Made by a program: the position numbers and the translations under genes. The notes below the pieces were generated by a model. That model made no database searches, had not been told where the DNA came from, and saw only the letters and a program-made list of their open reading frames with translations. 64,000 nucleotides of DNA from Methanococcus voltae PS (GTDB lineage Archaea > AGJL01 > Methanococci > Methanococcales > Methanococcaceae): positions 310,001 through 374,000 of the forward strand of contig NZ_JANUCQ010000002.1 of NCBI RefSeq assembly GCF_024807035.1, in the 5' to 3' direction. Of the stretch, positions 18,197 through 27,997 are shown in pieces (the stretch's first letter is position 1; the number at the start of each line of letters is the position of its first letter).

Positions 18197-20254
18197 TTAT
18201 TCAGTGTACTCTTTTTTAGCCTTAAATGGAATAAATTTCTTTCCACCGCCTTCGTAGAATTGTCCGAAGAATTCCACATAGTGAAGTCTTAATGAGTGGA
18301 TGAATGAACCTAAACCATTCATAGAGAAGTTAAATGCGTGTCCACCAATGAGCATTAACACAGCTAATATAACACCTACAACAGGTACTGATTTGTCAAG
18401 TAAACCTGCCATAATGTTTACAGCCATTGCTAAACCACCGGTTGATAAACATAAAGCCAAAAGCCTTGCGTAAGATAACACGTTACCTAAGAAACCTGTA
18501 ATATCTAAAGCACCTAACATTGCGTCGAGTACTCCGCCGTTTTTAAATCCTTTGTACATGCTTAATAACATAACTGGTATTAAAACGCCTACTGTAACCA
18601 TTCCATTACCTGTAAGTGATGTAAATATAATCGCAAGGATTAATAACATCCACATACCTTGGTTTAAGAATGCGTCAAGGAATCCAACATTTTTAAGTGT
18701 ATCTTTGAATCCAAGGAACATACCTACAAACAAGTGAGCTATACCCAATATGATTGAGAATAACAAAATAGCTATAGGACCATTGTTGATTGAAACACCA
18801 AAGAACTCGAATAATGGACTTGCTTCGCTAATGTAAACGCTTCCACCTAATGGGTTAACTAATGCAAGAGCTGTTTGGAATATATCAAATCCTAAGAACT
18901 GTAATGCAAAGTCACCTAAATAGCTTCCAGTTAAAATACCTGCAACTATTGTAACAATACCAGATAATTTCAAAATGTAACCTAAGTTATAAGCACCTTC
19001 ACTTACTTTACCGATTCTATGTTGTAATATTAAACCTGCTATAGTGAGTAATACACCGTAGAAAGCGTCTGTTAACATGATACCATAGAATAATATGAAT
19101 GTAGGTAACAATAATACTGTTGGGTCAATTTCATTATATTTAGGCATTGAGTACATTTCTGTTAACATCTCAAATGGTTTAAAGAATTTTGAGTTGTTTA
19201 ATTTAACAGGAATTTCTGATTCATCTACGTCAGGTTCGTCAATTTCAACTACAGCATAGCCTTCGGAAGCACTTTCGATAATTTCCTTAGCTTTGTTTAC
19301 GTCGAATTTAGGAGCCCAAGCTTCGATTAAATAGGTTCTTTCAGTCATACCCATTGATGAGTAAGATTCAGCCCTATCTTTTTCATTTTCTAATATTTCA
19401 TATGTAACGAGTAATTCATCGTTCCATTTTTTGCCTAATGCTTTTAATTTATCGACAGTTGACTTGATTTCGCCTTTAACGCTGTTTAATTCGCTAACGG
19501 TGTTATTTAATACATTTGAAGGTGTACCTTCTGCATTAATATCAAATCTGTCAAAACCGTGTTTTCTGAGTTCTGCGCCTGCAACTTCTGCGTAGTCTTT
19601 TAACATTGCAATTACTACAGGTAATTTCTCAGTTTTGCCGTCTTCGTCAATAAAAGTCTTGCCAGCTGCAATGGATATACATCCTTCGGTTAACTGGTCC
19701 AAGTCTGCTTCGAATTCGCTGAATACCGCCTTATTTAAAATACCTGCTGTTACGTAGGTGTATTCACCCATTCCGAGGTCTTTGATATCATAATCAAAGT
19801 CGGTTAAGTAACTAACATTTTCTTTTAAATTTTCAAGTGCGGTTTCTTTGCTTTCAAGTTCTGATAACCTGGCTGCGGGTTCTGATACTTCGCTTTCAAC
19901 GCTGTTTACAATATTTTCAACATAATTCAATGCTTCCTCTGCGGATTCAAAAGTTACGTTTTTCTTTGTAGGTAACACAGGGTTTAACATGGTACCTAAT
20001 GTTACTTTTTCTTGGTCTGCAACGTTTGAGAACAAATCAAGTGTTTTATTCACTTTTATCATATGTGAAGCTACATTTCTACCGTATTCTGCAGATGATG
20101 ATGACTTAACAATTGTTTTCCATTCAGCATCTTCTAATTTGGTAGTTAAATCGTAAAGCTCCACGAGCCCGCTTTTATGGAGTTGTCTAACAACAGCATC
20201 CACTTTTTCATCCAAGATGACAGCCCTAATTTTGCTCATTCTTGCGGGTCTCAA
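18197..20254 (-). CDS. ahaI: A-type ATP synthase membrane subunit I (stator a-subunit)
   Basis: AhaI provides the ion half-channels next to the proteolipid ring. The N-terminal 350 residues are a soluble peripheral-stalk-binding domain; the C-terminal half has about eight membrane helices. The essential Arg is expected within LSYARLLALCLSTGG, which is present near residue 575. I choose TTG at 20254 (MRPARMSKIRAVIL, 685 aa), four bases after AAAGGTGG. The GTG at 20263 overlaps that site. It follows ahaH by about 160 bp. Confidence 0.96.
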   Translation of the reverse strand: MRPARMSKIRAVILDEKVDAVVRQLHKSGLVELYDLTTKLEDAEWKTIVKSSSSAEYGRNVASHMIKVNKTLDLFSNVADQEKVTLGTMLNPVLPTKKNVTFESAEEALNYVENIVNSVESEVSEPAARLSELESKETALENLKENVSYLTDFDYDIKDLGMGEYTYVTAGILNKAVFSEFEADLDQLTEGCISIAAGKTFIDEDGKTEKLPVVIAMLKDYAEVAGAELRKHGFDRFDINAEGTPSNVLNNTVSELNSVKGEIKSTVDKLKALGKKWNDELLVTYEILENEKDRAESYSSMGMTERTYLIEAWAPKFDVNKAKEIIESASEGYAVVEIDEPDVDESEIPVKLNNSKFFKPFEMLTEMYSMPKYNEIDPTVLLLPTFILFYGIMLTDAFYGVLLTIAGLILQHRIGKVSEGAYNLGYILKLSGIVTIVAGILTGSYLGDFALQFLGFDIFQTALALVNPLGGSVYISEASPLFEFFGVSINNGPIAILLFSIILGIAHLFVGMFLGFKDTLKNVGFLDAFLNQGMWMLLILAIIFTSLTGNGMVTVGVLIPVMLLSMYKGFKNGGVLDAMLGALDITGFLGNVLSYARLLALCLSTGGLAMAVNIMAGLLDKSVPVVGVILAVLMLIGGHAFNFSMNGLGSFIHSLRLHYVEFFGQFYEGGGKKFIPFKAKKEYTE

Positions 20255-20416
20255 TAAAACCACCTTTTAATTGAATAATAGATAATTTTTATTGGTAATT
20301 ACTTGTTACAATTACATATATTCATTATAAATTTAGCATTTATTGTAAATATAATATCTGTTGTAATTTGTAATCTAATAATCAATATAATATAACAATT
20401 TCATAATAATAATTCA

Positions 20417-20728
20417 TTATTCAAATTGCATAACATCTTCTAATCTTATTGATAAGATTTTCACTTTTGCAAGTGATGAAACTTCTGCAACTTTTTTATT
20501 TTCGTTAGCAACTATACAGTCAGCTTCTTCTTTAGCCTTAGCTTCAGCTTTAGCAACCATTTCTGTAACAGTTTGGTCAGCTTCTGCCTCAACTTCTGAG
20601 ATAACTTTTTTGCCATCGATGATAGCTTGTGCTTTTATCTCTTCAGCCTTTTTGTTAGCTTCGTTTATAGCATTTACAGCTTCATTTTCTGTATGCTTTA
20701 TTTCCTTAATGGTATCTATAGCACTCAC
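20417..20728 (-). CDS. ahaH: A-type ATP synthase subunit H (peripheral stalk)
   Basis: The 103-residue protein is a continuous Ala/Glu/Lys coiled coil (AVNAINEANKKAEEIKAQA) that pairs with AhaE. I place the start at GTG 20728 (MSAIDTIKEIKHTE), six to seven bases after AAAGGAGGT, the strongest ribosome site in the window. The longer frame from 20833 has no such site. It is the first gene of the cluster, so the operon promoter should lie in the large gap upstream. Confidence 0.94.
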   Translation of the reverse strand: MSAIDTIKEIKHTENEAVNAINEANKKAEEIKAQAIIDGKKVISEVEAEADQTVTEMVAKAEAKAKEEADCIVANENKKVAEVSSLAKVKILSIRLEDVMQFE

Positions 20729-22225
20729 AGAATAACCTCCTTTAAGAATATTTAGTATATCCCCTACACTAACTATATATAATTTGTTATTGTTTGAACT
20801 TTCAAAGTATGAAAATTCGATTAATAATAACATTGAGTAATAATAATATACATTATTAAATTTAACGTTTGTACGATAGCCATAATCATAAATAGTCTGA
20901 ATATTACGATTTTACAATTAATTGCAATATATTATTACGATATACTATTATAATATATTATTACAATTTGTAACTGTATGTAACTGTATATTAGACATTA
21001 CAATCAAATTTATAATTATTAATCGTGAAGTTAAATTGTAATACTCATACTTTATTATACCTATTTTAATAGTTTTGTACGAGATTGAGAGTTATTGAAT
21101 ATGCTTTATGCACGAAACATTCTAGTTTTTTATATTATTTGGTATTTTATTTAGTATATTGTTAATTAATTTGTTAATTAATAATTAATAATTAATAACC
21201 ATGTAAATTTGTATATGATATTTTACTAAATTCTAAGCATTAACATTGGCAAAAATCGCCAATAATACTATCTAATATATAGTATCACATAATGTCATAA
21301 CTACATATTATTTTCTTGTATTAATACATTACAGAATTTAGGAATAATATACACCAATTAACAGATATAGATTAGGTATTACATTTAAATAAGTAGATAA
21401 ATCAATCTAACATAAGTTTACTACTTAAATATTTTTCCCAATATTATATATCAATTTAATATATAATTGTTATATACCCAATTCCAAATTGTAGCAATTT
21501 AATTGTATGCAATAGGTTATTACAAATAATTAATATATAAATTTTATATAAATTTCATATAATTATTATGTAAAATATTAGTAAGAATTGTAATATCAAA
21601 ATATTTAATTTATAAATTTATATATATGTAATCATCGAACGCAAATAGAAAGACATATAAAACAAAAAAATTTTAAAGGAATTTACATGCTACAATATTG
21701 GTAATACTTGTTATTGTATATTATTTTTATATTTAAATTATTTTAACGACTATTTTTAATAAATAATTTGCAATAGTCGATAAAATTATTTTTCAGCTGT
21801 TTTATAGATTACCAGGTAAATCTTACAAAAATAGTATATTTCGACAATTGTATAATAAAAATACAACACCAGGCGAAATACTTATATATTAGATAATTAA
21901 TAGTAGGAAATAATACAATTTGTCATTATTAATCATGATGAATTCATATGAATTATAGATTTTATAACAGTGTATAATTGGATTATACAGTGGTGAATTT
22001 GAAAGTACATGTAATGTTATATTAATCATAGAATTCAAAATTATTATTGATGGTAATAAATTGTAGAAAATTTCAATATTAATATTGTGGTTAATCAATT
22101 TGAATTTTTAATATTGTAAATTAATAGATTAATAGATTAATATATAGTAAATAATAAATTTACAGATGTTAAATTATTAAATTAGTAAAATTAAATACTG
22201 GTAAGACGATATTTTGGGTGAAATC
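20729..22225. other. 1.5-kb intergenic region between the ATP synthase operon and acs
   Basis: I see no credible gene here. Inverted repeats are present: ATTGGC/GCCAAT (21245-21250, 21258-21263), immediately followed by ATACTAT/ATAGTAT (21265-21271, 21279-21285), and TGTATAAT/ATTATACA (21971-21978, 21982-21989), the last 237 bp before acs. The rest is AT-rich with TTAATTAATAA-type repeats near 21170-21200. It should contain the divergent promoters of ahaH and acs. Base composition is more extreme than in the coding parts. Confidence 0.6.
21971..21989. promoter_or_regulatory. Inverted repeat upstream of acs
   Basis: Perfect 8-bp arms TGTATAAT and ATTATACA are separated by TGG. The position, about 240 bp before the acs start, fits either a protein-binding site or an RNA hairpin; which is unknown. 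Confidence 0.4.
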
Positions 22226-24142
22226 GTGAAAACTGGGGATAAATACATTTTATTGGAAAAAATGAGCCCTCTTCAAAAAGAGGCACTTGAAGACCCTGAA
22301 AAGTTTTGGGGAGAACAAGCGAAATGTTTAGATTGGGAAAAAACTTGGTCTAAAGTATTAGATTGGGATTATCCAAATGCAGAATGGTTTGTAGGCGGAA
22401 AATTAAATGCTTGTTATAACTGTGTAGATAGGCATATTAAAGGCAATAGAAGAAACAAAGCGGCAATAATTTGGGAAGGAGAAGACGGCAGTTGTGAAGT
22501 ACTCACTTACTACGAATTATACAGACAAGTGAATATGTTTGCAAATGTACTTCAAAATTTAGGTGTGGAAAAAGGAGACGTAGTTGCCATATATATGCCA
22601 ATGATGACTGAAGCTGTTGTAGCCATGCTTGCTTGTGCAAGAATTGGGGCAATACACAACACAGTATTCTCTGGTTTCTCCTCAGAAGCACTTTCAGAGC
22701 GAATAAACAATTCAAAGGCAAAAGTATTGGTTAGTACGAATACACTATACAGACGTGGTAAAAAAATAGATTTAAAGGGCATTGTAGATAAATCTGCTTT
22801 AAACTGTAACTCTTTAAATAACGTAATTTATGTACCTAGAGGAGACGAAGATATCAAACTTTCATTTGGTAGAGATTATCTCTGGGACGAATTAATGGCA
22901 GGAGCACGCAGTAGAGTTGAACCTGAAATAATGGATTCAAACGACCCGTTGTTTATACTATATACGAGTGGTACAACAGGTAGTCCTAAAGGTGTAGTTC
23001 ACGCTACAGGCGGTTATTTAACTTACGCCACCAAAACGATGGACTGGACGTGGGGTATTGAAGATACTGACGTATTTTGGTGTACTGCAGATATTGGCTG
23101 GATTACAGGACATTCCTATGTAGTTTATGGGCCTCTTTCATTAGGCTCAACGATTGTAATTTATGAAGGTGCGATTGATTATCCAGAACCAGACAGACTT
23201 TGGAAAATTATTGAAAAGCACGGTGTGACCATATTATACACGGCGCCTACTGCAATCAGAATGCTTATGAAATACGGTGAAAAATGGGTTAAAAACCATG
23301 ATTTGTCAACACTTCGACTTTTGGGTACTGTGGGAGAACCAATTAACCCAAGAGCTTGGAAATGGTATTATTCAGTAGTTGGGGATAAAAACTGTCCAAT
23401 TTGCGATTGTTACTGGCAAACTGAAACTGGTGGACACGTTATTTACCCGCCAAACGGTATTCAAACGGTTCCTTTAAAACCAGGGTCTGCTTCATTTGCG
23501 GGCGTAGGTATTGAAGCCGATATTGTCGATAAAGATGGTAAAAGCGTTCCACCAAATACTAAAGGTAATTTAATTATCAAAAAACCTTGGCCTGGTATGT
23601 TAAAAGGTTTATGGAACGACCCTGAAAGATATAAAGCTTCATACTGGAATAAAATACCTGGGGTATTTGCTACATCTGATTATGCTACTAAAGACGATGA
23701 TGGGTATATATGGATATTGGGAAGAGCTGACGAGGTACTCAATGTAGCAGGACATAGGATAGGTACTGCAGAACTTGAACACGAATTAGTTTCAAATCCG
23801 ATGGTTGCAGAGTCTGCAGTTATTGGTAAGCCTGATGAAGTTAAAGGAGAAGTACCGGTTGCTTTCGTAACACTTAATCCTGAATATGTTGGTAGACCTA
23901 AGGAAGAGCTTAAAAAAGAACTTATTCAGTACATAAGAGATACAATGGGTCCTATTGCCATTCCTTCAATAATATTCTTCGTTAGTAAAATGCCTAAAAC
24001 TAGAAGTGGCAAAATTATGCGTAGAATCCTTAAAAAGTTGGTTGTTGGTGAAGAAATAGGAGATATAAGTACTCTTGAAGATACAACTAGTGTAGATGAA
24101 ATAAAACAGCAATTAAAAGGTTCTAAAACTTTTAATAAATAA
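22226..24142 (+). CDS. acs: AMP-forming acetyl-CoA synthetase
   Basis: Acs activates acetate to acetyl-CoA through acetyl-adenylate, allowing assimilation of acetate. The 638-residue protein has the acyl-adenylate motif YTSGTTGSPKGVVH near residue 250, the GYIWILGRADEVLNVAGHR hinge region and the catalytic Lys in PKTRSGKIMRR near the C terminus. The start is GTG at 22226 (MKTGDKYILLEK), four bases after GGGTGA. TTG at 22214 overlaps that site and is rejected. The gene is monocistronic; a T-rich stretch and 12-bp repeats follow the stop. Confidence 0.97.
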   Translation: MKTGDKYILLEKMSPLQKEALEDPEKFWGEQAKCLDWEKTWSKVLDWDYPNAEWFVGGKLNACYNCVDRHIKGNRRNKAAIIWEGEDGSCEVLTYYELYRQVNMFANVLQNLGVEKGDVVAIYMPMMTEAVVAMLACARIGAIHNTVFSGFSSEALSERINNSKAKVLVSTNTLYRRGKKIDLKGIVDKSALNCNSLNNVIYVPRGDEDIKLSFGRDYLWDELMAGARSRVEPEIMDSNDPLFILYTSGTTGSPKGVVHATGGYLTYATKTMDWTWGIEDTDVFWCTADIGWITGHSYVVYGPLSLGSTIVIYEGAIDYPEPDRLWKIIEKHGVTILYTAPTAIRMLMKYGEKWVKNHDLSTLRLLGTVGEPINPRAWKWYYSVVGDKNCPICDCYWQTETGGHVIYPPNGIQTVPLKPGSASFAGVGIEADIVDKDGKSVPPNTKGNLIIKKPWPGMLKGLWNDPERYKASYWNKIPGVFATSDYATKDDDGYIWILGRADEVLNVAGHRIGTAELEHELVSNPMVAESAVIGKPDEVKGEVPVAFVTLNPEYVGRPKEELKKELIQYIRDTMGPIAIPSIIFFVSKMPKTRSGKIMRRILKKLVVGEEIGDISTLEDTTSVDEIKQQLKGSKTFNK

Positions 24143-24169
24143 AATAACCTTATTTTTTTTATTTTATTA

Positions 24170-24205
24170 TTTGTATTATTATTTGTATTATTATTTGTAT
24201 TATTA
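24170..24205 (+). repeat. 12-bp tandem repeat after acs
   Basis: Three copies of TTTGTATTATTA lie just downstream of acs, after a run of eight T residues (24153-24160) that could terminate transcription. Confidence 0.85.
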
Positions 24206-24369
24206 TTTTTACATTATTGGTATTATATAATATTTATTTTAAAATAATATTACGGAATAGTTAGATTTTATGAAATAATAATATAATATATCATAAAATA
24301 CATAAAAATCCAAATTATAAATTTTATAGAGTATACGAATAAACAAGTACAAAATAGAAATTAAGTCAT

Positions 24370-24813
24370 TTATTCGTTTCCTAAATTGGATATTAGCCTT
24401 TTTAAATAATCTTTCAATTTGGATTCTTCTTCATCTGAAAATCCAGACAATATCATTTTTGTTTGGGCGTTACATTTTTCGAAACCTTTTTCTTTAAGTT
24501 CCAGCCCTTTTTTAGTTAAATAAATTAATTTAACCCTTGAATCATTTTCGTCAAAAACTCTTTCAATAAGCTCTTTCTTTTCTAAATGGTCTATTAAGTT
24601 AGAAACAGATGAAGCCTTTATGCCCAAATAACGCTGTATTTCTGATTGAGTTATGCCGTCTTTATACCATAAAACTTCTAAAACATTGAATTGTGAACCA
24701 GTAACCCCTAATTCTTTGAACGATTGGTTACATTTTTTGCATAATTCAGTTTTAATGGAATAAAGCAAATGATTAATTGAATTATTTTCGCTCCTTTCAG
24801 GTAATTTAGTCAT
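24370..24813 (-). CDS. MarR-family transcriptional regulator
   Basis: The 147-residue protein has the MarR winged-helix layout: DGITQSEIQRYLGIKASSVSNLI as helix-turn-helix, then the wing DENDSRVKLIYLTKKGLEL. ATG at 24813 (MTKLPERSEN) follows AGAGGT; the ATG at 24831 precedes that site. The N-terminal dimerisation helix includes CKKCNQS, with a Cys pair that could sense oxidants or metals (inference). It is divergent from the iron-sulfur protein gene at 25352, and two TTAGATATCTAA palindromes lie between them. It is a clear paralog of the gene at 46757. Confidence 0.92.
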   Translation of the reverse strand: MTKLPERSENNSINHLLYSIKTELCKKCNQSFKELGVTGSQFNVLEVLWYKDGITQSEIQRYLGIKASSVSNLIDHLEKKELIERVFDENDSRVKLIYLTKKGLELKEKGFEKCNAQTKMILSGFSDEEESKLKDYLKRLISNLGNE

Positions 24814-24899
24814 AGTATAACCTCTAATCATATCATCATATTTACAACATTGAAATTAAAAATATGAAAATTAAAATTCATACTGTTATGTCACGTTAG

Positions 24900-24926
24900 T
24901 AATTTTAGTAATTTTAGTAATTTTAA
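24900..24926 (+). repeat. 9-bp tandem repeat upstream of marR
   Basis: Two perfect copies and one near copy of TAATTTTAG lie about 90-115 bp upstream of the MarR gene start. Confidence 0.85.
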
Positions 24927-25200
24927 TAATGTTGGTTGTTTATTTATATATTATTTAGTATATTAAATATATTTAGCACAGATTTATATATAACAATTAT
25001 GAGGATTAGCTACATTTTGAATAATATTGTATACTTATATATTTAAAGTTTTTAATATATTAGTATTTGCTAACTAATCTAGATATATACATATGTTATT
25101 AATATAATATACTGTTATATCCCCATATAATAAACATATGTTACATACTTATTATATTATTTATTCAAGAATATCGGTAGATAAATTAATATACTAGTTC

Positions 25201-25237
25201 TTAGATATCTAATGTTATAATATTATTAGATATCTAA
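25201..25237. promoter_or_regulatory. Twin perfect palindromes, candidate MarR operator
   Basis: TTAGATATCTAA occurs at 25201-25212 and again at 25226-25237, 25 bp centre to centre. The pair ends 8 bp before a TATA-like box for the iron-sulfur protein gene and lies between it and the divergent MarR gene. Placement over the TFB/TBP entry region suggests control of that promoter. Binding by the neighbouring MarR is inferred. Confidence 0.7.
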
Positions 25238-25244
25238 TATTAGG

Positions 25245-25253
25245 TATATAAAA
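25245..25253 (+). promoter_or_regulatory. TATA box of the iron-sulfur protein gene
   Basis: TATATAAAA lies about 100 bp before the start at 25352, directly after the palindromes. Transcription would begin near 25275. Confidence 0.5.
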
Positions 25254-25351
25254 TTAACTTATCTAACAATATGATTAATATTAAATTTATCAAAAAATGT
25301 TAAAATAAAAATAGAATTAAAAATAAAAAAAGTATAATAACGGTGAAAGTT

Positions 25352-26053
25352 ATGGATTTAAAAAAATGGTATGCTAAATTATCAAAAAATCAAAAAAATA
25401 GGTTATATTTACAAATTGGAGCATTGATTCCACTTTTAGCTTTGGGAATGACTGGAAGAATGGTTGTTTTAATATTGCTATTTCCATTCATGCTATTACT
25501 TGGACCGATTTGGTGCGGGTGGATTTGTCCGATGGGGACATTGCAAAGAATTTCTGGATTATTGGGGAAAAAATTGTTTGGACATAAACACAATAACTTT
25601 ATAAGCAAAAAAACACACGAAAAATTGAAATATGTAAAGTATTTCATGTTATTTGGAATGATGGGCTTTGCAGGATACTACATTTTAATATTAAACGGTA
25701 CAGTGGACTTTGTAATCTCAGTATTTATGGCAACTGTAGTGATTGGTGTAATATTATCATTATTTAATGAAAGGGTGTACTGTAGATATTTATGTCCTGC
25801 AGGAGCAATGATGGGACTTACAAACTTGATTAAGCCAAGAACAATTAAAAGAGATGCAAATAGTTGTGTAAGTTGTTCAAAATGTGATAACTCTTGTCCG
25901 ATGGGAATCGATGTATCAAAAACTACGGAACTAAGAAATCCTCACTGTATATCGTGTAATGCTTGTGTGGATAGTTGTCCAATAAACGATGCTTTAAGCG
26001 TAAAATGGGATAAAAAGATTAAAAATATTAAAGAAAAAGTAATAAATAAATAG
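25352..26053 (+). CDS. Membrane-bound polyferredoxin of the NapH/MauN type
   Basis: The 233-residue protein has four hydrophobic membrane segments, two cysteine motifs at the membrane edge (WCGWICPMGTLQR and YCRYLCPAGAMMG) and two classical 4Fe-4S clusters at the C terminus (CVSCSKCDNSCP and CISCNACVDSCP). Proteins of this plan pass electrons between a quinol or ferredoxin pool and a periplasmic or cytoplasmic partner. The partner is not adjacent. ATG at 25352 follows GGTGA; the GTG at 25343 overlaps that site. It is divergent from a MarR regulator, which probably controls it. Confidence 0.9.
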   Translation: MDLKKWYAKLSKNQKNRLYLQIGALIPLLALGMTGRMVVLILLFPFMLLLGPIWCGWICPMGTLQRISGLLGKKLFGHKHNNFISKKTHEKLKYVKYFMLFGMMGFAGYYILILNGTVDFVISVFMATVVIGVILSLFNERVYCRYLCPAGAMMGLTNLIKPRTIKRDANSCVSCSKCDNSCPMGIDVSKTTELRNPHCISCNACVDSCPINDALSVKWDKKIKNIKEKVINK

Positions 26054-26124
26054 TTAAATAGTTAAATAATTTTTTTATTTTATATTATTTTATTATTAAT
26101 TAATTAATTAATTATATATCATAA

Positions 26125-26787
26125 TTATCTATTGTAAGCATAATTCAATTTTTTTTCAATTAAATTAGATAATAACGAAACTGTGAATATTACGGATAAA
26201 TAAACTAAAGCTATTACAATATAAACTTCAAAGGGACTTGCTGTTTTTGTATATATTAACTGCCCCACTCTGGTCAACTCAGTTATTGCAATTACCGAAA
26301 CTAAGGAACTCTCTTTTATTATTGTAGAAAATGAATTCATAAGCGAAGGCATTGAAATACGGATGGTTTGAGGAATAATAACATATACCAAACTTTGTAC
26401 TTTATTCATTCCTAATGAAGAGCACGCGTCCCATTGACCTTTTGGAATGGACAATAGCGAAGCTCTGACAATTTCAGATATATAAGCCCCACCATTTAAG
26501 GATAACCCCAGTACAGCCGCTGTAGTATTATCCATTACAATACCTACCGAAGGTAAACCATAGTATATAAAAAATAGCAATATTAACAAGGGTATACCCC
26601 TAAATGTTTCCACATAAGCTCTAAATATTAAATCAACAGCCTTAGGAATATTTAAAGCTCTTAATATGCCCACTACGTGTGCAATAATAATTGCAAATAC
26701 GAATGATAAAAAAGCTATTTTTAAAGTAATTACTAGCCCCCAAAAAAGTGCCGGTAAATTATACAACAATATTATGTCAAAATTCAT
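26125..26787 (-). CDS. Polar amino-acid ABC transporter permease
   Basis: The 220-residue membrane protein is of the HisM/GlnP family, with about five helices. The coupling motif to the ATPase (EAA loop) is the region GAYISEIVRASLLSIPKGQWDACSSLGMNKVQSLVYVIIPQ, near residues 95-135. ATG at 26787 follows AGGGTGT. It lies 158 bp downstream of the binding-protein gene on the same strand. No ATP-binding subunit gene is nearby, so the ATPase must be encoded elsewhere. Confidence 0.93.
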   Translation of the reverse strand: MNFDIILLYNLPALFWGLVITLKIAFLSFVFAIIIAHVVGILRALNIPKAVDLIFRAYVETFRGIPLLILLFFIYYGLPSVGIVMDNTTAAVLGLSLNGGAYISEIVRASLLSIPKGQWDACSSLGMNKVQSLVYVIIPQTIRISMPSLMNSFSTIIKESSLVSVIAITELTRVGQLIYTKTASPFEVYIVIALVYLSVIFTVSLLSNLIEKKLNYAYNR

Positions 26788-26945
26788 ATATTTACACCCT
26801 GATATAAATTAAAATAACACTGAATTAAAAATAAAAATAAGGTATTAATATGGTAATTATTAGTTAATTAATTGGTTTATTAGATTTTTAATTAGTAATT
26901 TAATATCAATTTAACAATCATTTAATAATTAAAATTATGTATTAA

Positions 26946-27752
26946 TTATTCAAATGAAAGCCATTTTTCTTTTATTTCGTCGTATTTACCGTTTTCTTTC
27001 AATTTATTAATTGCTTCATTCATTTTTTGAGTTAATTCTTTAGCACCAGATTTTTGAACTGTGATAACATTTACAGGATTAATTGTAATGTTGGTAGTTT
27101 TTACATTTTGGTACTCTTTCATTTGAGTGAGAGCGTAAGCTTGACCTACGATAACAGCGTCTATTCTACCGTTTTCTAAGTCAATAAATGCTTCAGGGTT
27201 ATAATTATATGTTTTAACCTCTTTAACACCTTCAAGTTTTTCTGCGGTATCTTGTGAACCGGTACCTAACTGTGCACCGATTATTTTACCGTCTAAATCA
27301 GCTAATGATTTGATTGAGTCGGTATTTTTGTTAACTACAACTACATCTGTTAAAGCGTAGTATGGTTCACTCATTTCCACATTTTCTGCAGCAGTTTCTC
27401 TTTCAGACATACAGGTAATTAATGTATCATAGTCGCCTTTTGAAAGACCACCAAGTAAAGCAGGCCATTCTGCGTCTATTATTTCAACTTTTACGCCTAA
27501 TTCATTACCAAGGGCGTTTGCAAAATCGATATCGAAACCTTCGAATTCGCCAGTTTTTGCGTTTCTTGATTCAAATGGAGGGTATGCAGCACAAAGACCA
27601 ACTCTTAATACACCGCTATCTTGAACATTTTTCCAAGACATATCGGTGTTTGAATCATCAGAACTTTGTGTACTAGTGGATGTACATCCTGAAAATGCCA
27701 ATACTAAGCTTAATAAGCCTAATACTACTAAAGTAAGTTTTTTATTCACCAT
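26946..27752 (-). CDS. Amino-acid ABC transporter substrate-binding lipoprotein
   Basis: The 268-residue protein has a signal sequence ending in the lipobox-like FSGC at about residues 20-23, a Ser/Thr-rich linker, then a family 3 binding domain (LRVGLCAAYPPFESRNAKTGEFEGFDIDFA). The bound ligand is probably a polar amino acid or cystine-like compound; specificity cannot be read from the sequence. The start is either ATG at 27752 or GTG at 27749, since GGTGAA directly precedes both. It probably forms an operon with the downstream permease. Confidence 0.92.
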   Translation of the reverse strand: MVNKKLTLVVLGLLSLVLAFSGCTSTSTQSSDDSNTDMSWKNVQDSGVLRVGLCAAYPPFESRNAKTGEFEGFDIDFANALGNELGVKVEIIDAEWPALLGGLSKGDYDTLITCMSERETAAENVEMSEPYYALTDVVVVNKNTDSIKSLADLDGKIIGAQLGTGSQDTAEKLEGVKEVKTYNYNPEAFIDLENGRIDAVIVGQAYALTQMKEYQNVKTTNITINPVNVITVQKSGAKELTQKMNEAINKLKENGKYDEIKEKWLSFE

Positions 27753-27997
27753 TTCACCATTAAGTTTTTTAATAGGGTTGTATTACAATATATAAATTTG
27801 ATTTGCAGTTATTGTATAAATAAATTGTTATACGTAGTTATTAGTATAATTTATAGGTATTAAATAACTTAATATAATCATACTATCAAAACAGGCAAAA
27901 AAAGTGTTTTAACGTCGTAGAGTAGTTTAAAAAAAGCAATATAAAATTAAAAAAATAAAATAGTATAGATTAAAATAAATTTATTATAATAAATTTA

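Noticed and set aside
21889-22098. A 69-codon minus-strand frame in the large gap upstream of acs
   Set aside because: Composition is that of random AT-rich DNA, it contains the inverted repeat at 21971, and no ribosome site precedes it.
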